A program made the position numbers and the translations under genes. Below, one piece after another: positions 12,601 to 21,600 of a stretch of DNA of 51,962 nucleotides. The notes under the pieces were generated by a model. The model was not told the origin of the DNA, did no database searches, and worked only from the letters and a program-made list of their open reading frames with translations. Source of the stretch: Chloroflexota bacterium (GTDB taxonomy: Bacteria; Chloroflexota; UBA11872); contig JAPOXD010000035.1 of the NCBI GenBank assembly GCA_026707285.1, positions 1 through 51,962 on the forward strand. The letters run 5' to 3'. The first letter of the stretch is position 1; the number at the start of each line of letters is the position of its first letter.

Positions 12601-15600
12601 ACCGCGACGCTCTCGGCGGCGACGTTGGCATAGTCGCTGTCGGCCGTCGAGCCGACCGTGTGCGTGAGGGTGGCCGGGTCGTCGGTGGTATCGCCGTCGG
12701 GCGCCGCCGTCACGGTCACGGTCTGCGCCGCGCTCCAGCTCACTGCCGTAAAGGTCAGCGTGCTGGCGTTGAGCGACAAATCGGTGCCCGCCGCTCCTCC
12801 AATCGTGACGGTCACGTCGCCGGTGGGCTGCGTGTCCAGCACCACCGTGTAGGTCCGGCTTTGACCCTCGGGGATATCCAGCGCCGCGGGGGCGATGGTG
12901 ACGCCGGCCTCGTCGTCGTCCGTCACCTTGACGTCCACGGAGCCGAGCGCCAAGGAGACGTATTCCGCCGCTCCCGAAGCAGCGTGGGTCAGCGTCACGG
13001 GCGCCTCGTCGGCGACATCGGCGTCGTGCGAGGCCGTCACGGTCACCGTCTGCTCGATATTCCAGTTGCTGTTGGTGAATGTCAGGCTCTGGGACGACAG
13101 CGAGAGCTCAGCCCCGTTGGGCACCACCACCGTCACCGTGACGTTGGCCGTCGGCTCCGTATCCAGCACTACCGTGTAGGCGCCCGACGTGCCTTCGTCG
13201 AGGGGCAGCACGGTCTCGGAAATCGTCACGCCCGGGGTGTCGTTGTCGCGCACGGTCACCAACACGTCGGGAACGGTGTGTGACCGATAGCGCTCGTCAG
13301 TCGACGAGACCGTGTGGGTGATATTCGCCGCCGCCTCGTCAACGCCGTCGTCGTCTTGCAGGCCGGTGACGGTCACGAATTTCCTGCTCCAGCTCTGGGA
13401 CGTGAAGGTCAGGGTTCCCGGATTGACGCTGAAGCCGGCATTTGGCGGCACGTCCAGCGTCACCGTCACCGGGTCCACGGGTTCCGAGGTCAGGCGCACG
13501 GTGTATCGCTGCGTGCGACCCTCTCGCACAGTCAATGCCGGCGTCGATAGGCGAATTCCAGACGTGTCGTCGTTGGTGACGATTACCTGGTCCGAAATCA
13601 CGTGCAGGCCGGGGGTGTCGGTGGTGCCCCGCAGCTCGAGCGTCTCATCCCCATCGTGAACGTCATCGTTCAAATCCCTGAGGTAATAGATGGTTTCACC
13701 CACCGACTTACCGGCGTCAATATTCAGCGGAATAACTTGAATCACATTCTCCGAGCGCACTTCAGATCCTTCGCGAATAAGTGTGGTTTCTATTTCGATG
13801 TCTTCGGTGAGCGTAGTCTTACCCTCCAAGACCGCCTGGACGTCCAGGAGCCAGACTCCGGCGCCCTCCGAAAGCGTTTCCTGGTAGATGACCAGTCTGA
13901 CCGTCGTTGGCGCCGGGTCGTCATCCACGATGGTGAGCCGGACGCCATTGACCGGGAGGCCCGGCGTGGCATTCGTGCCGCGCACAGCGAGAAACTCGTC
14001 TCCCTCGTAGAGCGTGTCGTCATTCGGAGTCAGCGTGAGCGTGCCCGTGCCGCTGAACTGGCCCGCGGGGATGGTCAGCGTCGACGAGTCGAAGGTCGCG
14101 GTGTAGTCGTCGGTTTCGGTCGCCGTCAGGCCAACGACCGTAAGCGTGACCAGGGTGTCCATGGACCGGGTCCCGGCGCCCAGCAGGGTGGCCTGCACCG
14201 ACACCGTTGCCGCACCGCCGCCTTCGCCGATCGGCGCGGAAGTCACGGACAGGCCAATGCTCGTCGGCTCGGCGTCGTTGTCCTGGATGGTCAGGTCAGT
14301 CGGCACCACGCTGATCCCGGCCGTCGTCCCGCTGACCTGCAGGGTTTCGCTGCCCTCGGCAATGTTGTCGTCCAGCACGGTCAAGACCAGCACGGCGGTT
14401 GCTGAAATCTCGCCGGCCGGGATGGTCAGCGTGGCGGTGCTGGTCGAATAGTCGTCGCCCGCAACCGCCGTCCCGTCGCTCTGGGAGAGCGTGACCACCG
14501 TGTCGACCACCCGGGTGGCTTGGCCGCTCAAGGTCCCGGTGACAGTCAGCGCCGCCGACGATTCCGACTCGTCCACGGTATCGGGGTCAACCGAAAGGAC
14601 CACCTCCACGGGCTCCACGTCGTTGTCTTCGATGACCACGCCCTTCCCGTCCGTGCCGGCCAGCGCCGACGACTTGGCGGACAGCCGGGCAACCTCGTCG
14701 TCTTCCGCGATGTTGTCGTCCACCGGGGTGAGCGTGATGGTGGTGACGACGCTCGACTGGCCCGCCGGGATCACCGTGTTCGACGTCGTGGCGGTGTAGT
14801 CCACGCCAAGGGTCGCGTTGCGGTTCACGCCCGGTCGATCGACCATCTCCACCGTCACCGGCGTGTCCACCGTGAATTGGGTGGTTCCGTCCAGCGAGAC
14901 CGTGACGGTGATGTCGGTGGCGCCGTCGTCCTCGGCCAGGCGCCGCGGGTTGGCCGAGACCGTGACCCCGGTAGGCGCCGTGTCGTTGTCCTGGATCGTG
15001 CCGGTGGCCGCGGTCACGCCCAGTGGGACCATCTCGTGCGGTGAGGTGGAGGTGATGCGGGCCTCGTCCAGCACCACCCGGAAGGTCTCGTTGCCCTCCA
15101 CCAGGGTGTCGTCGGTGGTGGCGACGGTGAACGTGGCGCTGGTGCTTCCGGCGGCAATGGCCACGGTACCGGTGGCGGCCGGATAGTCCGCATCGGGCTC
15201 GGCCGTCTCGCCGCCCGCGAGGGTGTCCCCCGCTTGCGTCGTCGACCAGTCCACCGACACGTCCTCGTCGCTCGCCACTGAAAGGACCACGGTGAACGTG
15301 GCGGCCGTGCCCTCGGCGACGGATGGCGTCCCCTGAATGGACACAGTCAACGAGTCCTGGTCCAGGATGTTGGTCGAGGCCCTGTCGTCGCCCGACGCGA
15401 TCGTCACCGCCCGCGAACCAGCAGCCCCGTTGGAGATCTCCACGGTCATCGTTTCGTCGTCGTCGTCCGTCCCGTCGGCGCGAATGGGGAAGGTGATGGT
15501 GCCCTTGATTTCTCCGGCTGGAATGGTCAGCACGCCCTGGCTGCCGGTGGTGTTTCCCGGTGGGAATGTCAGATTGCCGATCGGGGTGCTGTAGTCGTCC

Positions 15601-18600
15601 GGGGCGCTCACGTCGCCCTTGGTTTCAAACTGCACCGTCACCGCTTCCGCCGCTACGCCCCCGGTCAGCGTGACGGTGAACTGGGCATCCTGCCCTTCGG
15701 CCACCGTCTCGGCATCGGCCGTGATGGTGGCGGCCAGCGTCTCGTCGTCCCGGATGCTGACCTCGTAGGACGCCCCGGTAGGAGAAATCGACAGCAGCCT
15801 GGATCCCGCCTGGACCAGCTCGACCGTGAACGTCTCCAACGCCGGCTCGAAGAGGTTGTCGTCTTCGAGATAGACGTCCAGGAATCCAGTGGTGTCTCCA
15901 ATGGGGAAGTTGAACACGCCGCCGGCCGCCCGATAGTCCGCGCCCTCGGTCGCCGTGCCGGCCACCACCTGCCAGCCCACGGCCGGGCGCCGCTCGCTGG
16001 CCACGGTGTTTGGATGCTTGAGCTCCACCATGAACCGCACCGGGCCGCTGTGGTCTTCGTCGACGACCGCGTACGCCCGGCTCACCGAGGCCACCATGGG
16101 CTGTTCGTCGTCGATGATGGTGCCGACCGCGGTGTCATCCGCCAGGCTCGAATGATGCGGCGGGCTCCTGAGCCGGACCTCTAACGTTTCGCTCTTCTCC
16201 TGGATGGCGTCGTCGGTTACGGCAACGGTGAAGGTCTTCTGCTGCTCCCCGACCGCGAAGGTGAGGGTCTCCGACTTCGCCTCGAAGTCCTGGCCCAGGC
16301 TGGTGGCAGTCACGTTGGCGTGCGACGTGGCCTCACCGTCCACCGTCATCACCTGAACGGTCACCTCCTCGGGCGCCGCCGCGTTCAGGCTCACGGTGAA
16401 GTCCAGCTGGCGGGCCGCCTCGCCGGCCTGGGCGTCCTGAACCGAGAACGTCAAGTCGTTGTCATGGACCGTGCGACGCACGGTGGGCATGTCGTGGCCC
16501 GGGATCTGGGGAAGCGCCCCGAATATGGGCGAGTACCCCGCGCCATTGAGAACCTCGGCCGTGACGGTCCCGGTGGCCTCGACGGTCGCGTCGTCGTCGA
16601 TGGGAATCGTCAGCGAGGCGTAGGACGAGCCGGGGGCGAACGTGACCGTCGTCGGGGCCGAGCCCGAGATCACGTTGCCTTGCTGGGTCACGCGAACGTT
16701 GACCGTCAGCGCCACGTTGCCCGGATCGCCGTCGAAGTCGAAGCACTGCGTGGACTGGTCGCCATAGCACGGGTCGTCGGCGTCCAGCGGCGCTCCGGCC
16801 GCTAGCGGCGGAAGACGCTTGATCCGCAGGACGATGTCCTGTCCCTCCACCACCGAGCCTTGCGCGTCGGTGTCGAAGATCACGGCCATCGCCAGCTCGT
16901 CATCGAGGATGGTCCCGCTGGCGGTGTCGTCGCCCAGGACCAGCTCGGAGGGGTTGCTCAGCACCACGTTGAAGGTCTCGTGGTCTTCGTCCATTGAGTC
17001 GTCGAGCAGCGTGACGGTGAACGTCTTCTCGGTTTCGCCAATGGCGAAGGTCAGGGAGCCGCTGGCGGCCGTGTAGTCGGTCCCGGCCGTCGCCGCCTTG
17101 GTGGAGCCGTCGTCCGCCGTGGCCCAATCCACCGTGGCGACCTGCTCCAGGTTCGGGGCGTCCAGGCTGACGGTGAAGGTGATGCTCCCGTCCGCCTCCC
17201 GGCCCTCGGCGTCGGCCACGCTCACGCCGGGCTGCACGTAGTCGTTGTCGGTAACCGCCGTGGTTACCCTCCATGACTCCCACGCCGTGCCTATGTATTG
17301 ACCGACGCCGTAGCAGCGCTCGTCGTCGGTACAGTCCGCTCTCAGTTCGTAATGGAGGGCCACGCTGATCGAACCATCAACCTCGTCCACCGCGTCGTCG
17401 GTGGTCGGAATGGTGAGGGTGGCTGTCGCCTCGTTGGCGGCGACAGTGATCGTCTGCTGAGTGACGCTGGAGAGGTAGTCGCCCTCCTGGGTCAGATTCA
17501 CCCTGACCTCGAGGGGCCGCGACATGGCGTCGGGCTTGCCCCCCTGGCGGCGCAGGGTGAAGGTGGCGGCGTCGCCCTCGTTCACGGAGGCCTGGTCCGC
17601 ATCGATGCGCACCCCCATGAAGCTGCTGTAGTACCGGAATTCAACGTTCGACGGGGTCCCCACCTGGTATTGGGGAAAGTAGCCGCAGTCTGCCGGGTTG
17701 TTGGGGCAATAGTGGGAGCGCAGCTCCATGTTCCCGGATATGCCGAGAGCATGGATGTAACCGAGCGTACGAATGCTGACGCCGTGAGCGTCCCCCGGCT
17801 GGAACCCGAATCCCAGGGTTTCAGTGTCGGTATACGTTTCATTCCCGAGTGGAGCTGGCCGGTAGCGGGTCTGGGTGAAGTCGTAGTTCAGCCAGAGCAA
17901 GCCTGACGCGTCGCCGGTGCGGCTGAAGGGAAGCTGGGGCTTGTAGTCGAGCCCATCGTAGAGATCGCTCGTCGTCGACGTCCCGGTCACGGTGGGAATG
18001 TCGTTGTCCCGGACCCAAATCTGGGCGGACGAGCTGCTCAGGGCAATGTAGTCGTCGTCCGCGTCGTTGAGGACCGTGGCGTGGTAGGTGCTGTTGCCGT
18101 GGGGCAGGGTGTCGTCGGTAGTCGGTCGGGTGATGGTGACGGAATTCGTTCCGATTGGGAATTCGACCGTGATCTCCTCCACGCCGAAGTGGATGTGATA
18201 CCGAGGGCTGGTGATGCCACGGGTGGGGTCGTCCAGGTCCGCCTGGGTCACCCGGTACCTGACCCGCGTGAGCTCGAGCCGGGCCTCCAGGGCAGTGTTC
18301 GTGGGGTTCGTTCGGGAGACCGTGAAGGACACCGAATCCCCCTCGGTCACCCAGTTCTGGTCGCGGGCGACGGTCACCGAGGGCTTGAACCCGTCGTCGT
18401 CGTAGATGGTGAAGGTGTGGGTGTTGGGCCAGCCGGCTCGATAGTCCGTGCCGTCCACCACAGTGACCGTCAGCTTGCCGATGTCCTCGGCCGTGGCGTC
18501 GTCTTCGGTCGGGATGGTGACGATGATGTCTTTGCTGCCCTTGGGGAACGTTGCGGTCTGAGGCAGTGAGCCGCTGGCGTACTGCCCGGTTTCGGTCACG

Positions 18601-21600
18601 TCCAGGGTCACCGTAAGTGCCGGTCCGGTAGAGCGCCTGATCAACTCCAGCTCGATGGTCTCGCCCTCGGCGATCCGTAGCTGGGAGGTGTTCAGATCCA
18701 CCAGCCCGAGGTTGACATCCCGCACGGTCACCGAGGCGGTTGCGGGGCTTCCCCGCCGGTAGATCTTGGATTCGCCAATCGACGTCGGGGCCACCAGGGT
18801 TACGGTGACGGTGTGGGGGCCGGCCCGTTCGTCGTCGTCGGTCGTGGTGATGGTGTGGTCCACGGTGTCCGATCCCGCGGGAAACACCACGGTGTCGCGG
18901 CGGCTCAGGGCCTGCGGGGCGGTCTTGTCCACATCCAGCCACACGGTCAGCTCGTCGGTCGGATCGCCGTCTCGGGTGAGGGTCAGCACCACGTCACTGC
19001 CCTCGTCAACGGACTGCGCCTGAGCTTCAAGCGTGACCTCGGACTCGTCGTCGGTGATGACGCCCCGGGCGGTCAGCGAGGCCTGCCCGTCCTGAAGGGT
19101 CGCGTAGACGGGATTGCTCAGCACCACCGTGAAGTCCTCGGTGAGCTCGGCGAGCCGGTCATTGACCACCGGCACCTCGATCACCGCGCTCCTTGCGCCG
19201 GGAGCGAAGGTGAGCGTCCCCGTGGATTCGACGATGTCGTCGCTGGCGCCGGGAACGCCGTCGGTGATCTCGTAGTCGACGGTGATGGTCCGGAGCGACG
19301 GCAGCGGGCTGACCATGTCCACCCAGAATTCCGCCGTGCCGTCGGCTTCGCCTACCTCGACGGCGATGTCCCGGAATCCGAGCACGGGCAGCGGGTCTCG
19401 GTCGCGCACTGCGATCGTCGCCGAAGCCTGGGCGGGATCGATGACGTAGCCGTCGCCGGGCTCCAGCGTGACCACGAAGAACGCGTCCGCCTCATTGCCG
19501 TCGTTGGCCTCGGTGAGGTACGCCCGCGTGATCCCGGAATTTCCCGTCAGGATCGTGTGCGTTCGTGGGCTCAGCAGGCCGTCCGGGACCGCGCTGCCGA
19601 TCTCGGCGTGCGAGACGGTCACCGGCAGCGGCGCCTCGGTGTGGCCGTCGTGCACGATCCGGTAGTAGAGCAGGGCGCCTTCGTCCACCACCCTGGTGAT
19701 GGCCCGCACGCCAACCGTGTAGGGATCGTCGTCCAGAATCGTGCCCCGAACCGTGGTCGGGCCCGTTGGCGTCCAAAACTCCGGCCGCCCGGGGTGCAGC
19801 GTGAACTCGTAGTGCCGGTCCGGGGCCTTGTAGTCGTCGTCGTCGTCGAAGGTCAGGTGCAGCAGGGATTCGCCGGATCCCATCCCGAACGCCATGTATT
19901 GCTGTGCGCCGACCGGTCCGCCCGTGATGGTGAACTCGATCGGGTTCTTGTCCTCGCCGATCCGTTGCATTATCAGGATCAGCGGGTTGCCCTCGATCAC
20001 CTCCGGGTGGTTGAAGACGATTTGCACCTGCGGCGCCACGTCGTTGTCCGCCACGTCCACCGTCACCGAGTCGGCGCCCGTGATCTGGTACTCGCGCGCC
20101 GGCTTCACCGTGAAGGTCAGCGTGCTGTCGGGAATGTCCCGCCAGTCGTCCGGCGGCGTCAGGACGATCTCCTTCACGGCTTCACCCGCGGCGAAGACCA
20201 CGTTGGTCGGCGTGGTCACGGCTTCGCTGGCGAAGTTGCCGTCGAGGAACCCGCCGGGGTCGTCGACCGACACGCCCACGATCGACTCGACCGCCGTGTT
20301 GTTGGTCCGGGTCAGCGTGAAGGTGACCGGCTCGCCCTCGGTGATGCTGGTGGTGTCGGCGCTGAGGCTGATGGTCGGGAGGTCGTCGTCCTGGATGCGC
20401 ACCTCCGTTATCGGGGTGCGGCGGTCTTGACCGTGGATAGTCCAGGAAGCCCTGAGCTTGAGAGTGTCCCGGGGTTCGTAGTCCACGTCGTCCCCGGTGG
20501 CGATGGTGAGCGTCTGCGTCTGGGTCTCGGACGCCACGAATGGGAGGAAGCGGTCCGTCAACGGAATCGCCGGGAATGTCACCTCGTAGACCCGGTCGGT
20601 GGGATTGGTTCCATCGGGTCGCTGCTGATTGGGTTCCCACGTGTCCACCCGCACGGTGAACGGCTCTATGAGGTACCCGTAAACGCGCTCGACGGAGAGT
20701 GTGATCGACTGGCCCTCGGGCACCGGTTGCGGCGCAATCGAGGTGAAGCGGATCTGCACGAGTGGCGTCTCGCCGGGGCCATCAATTGTGTGCGATCTGC
20801 TTCCGTTCACGGTCCAGTATTGGGCCTCTTCGGCGTCGGTCAGGGCAGTTCCGTCGGCGGCCTCGATGCGTATGATTTCCGCCGAATACTCCCAATCGCT
20901 AGGGTCGTCAATCCCGTTGTGGAGAACTTCGATCCGACCGACGACGCTCCGCTGGTTGCCGGTGAGAGTCAGGGGGAATTCCTGGTAGCGGTTGCCGGTT
21001 AGCGGGTCGATGGGCCAGTGGGAGTGCCGTGGACCCGCCCACCCGCGGTTGTGCTCCACCCGCACCACGAAGGACACCGGCTTGCCAATGTCCTGCGCGC
21101 GGCGGCTGACCATGAAGTGCAGCGGCCAGCGCTCCTCGATTTCGTCCCAGTGGCGAAAACTCCGTCCGTCTTCGTAGTAGAAGAACCCCTCGGCGGGGCC
21201 GGGCGTGCAGTCGCCGGTGCCAGGGCAGAGAAGCCAAGCCTCACCTGCTTCCCACGAAGACTCGTCGTAGCCGACCCAGCCCCACTCGAGCGTTAGCTCC
21301 TGGGCGGTGTCGGTGTCGGAGACCGATATGCTGTCAAAGGTCCCGTGGCCCGATTGCCCAAGCAGATAGCCGGTTCCGGGAAGCACGCGGACGGTGACCA
21401 GGCCGGCGCTGGGCAGGTCGCGCTCGTCGTCGGGGGCGGTGAGCGTGAGCGTGTGGGTCGTGGCGTTTGCCGCGAAGGTGATTTGCGAGGGAATGACGGG
21501 CGCGGGATCCCAGTGGTTGCCCCGCAGATGGTCGTTCGGGTCGTCCACGCGGATGTTGACGGTCAGCTCGGAGGCCGCGTCTCCGCCGGTGCGGGTGAAC

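Noticed and set aside
17839-18942. Minus-strand open frame of 367 residues
   Set aside because: It is in a different phase from the giant gene, arginine/histidine/proline-rich and has no domain; the giant frame is open through it.
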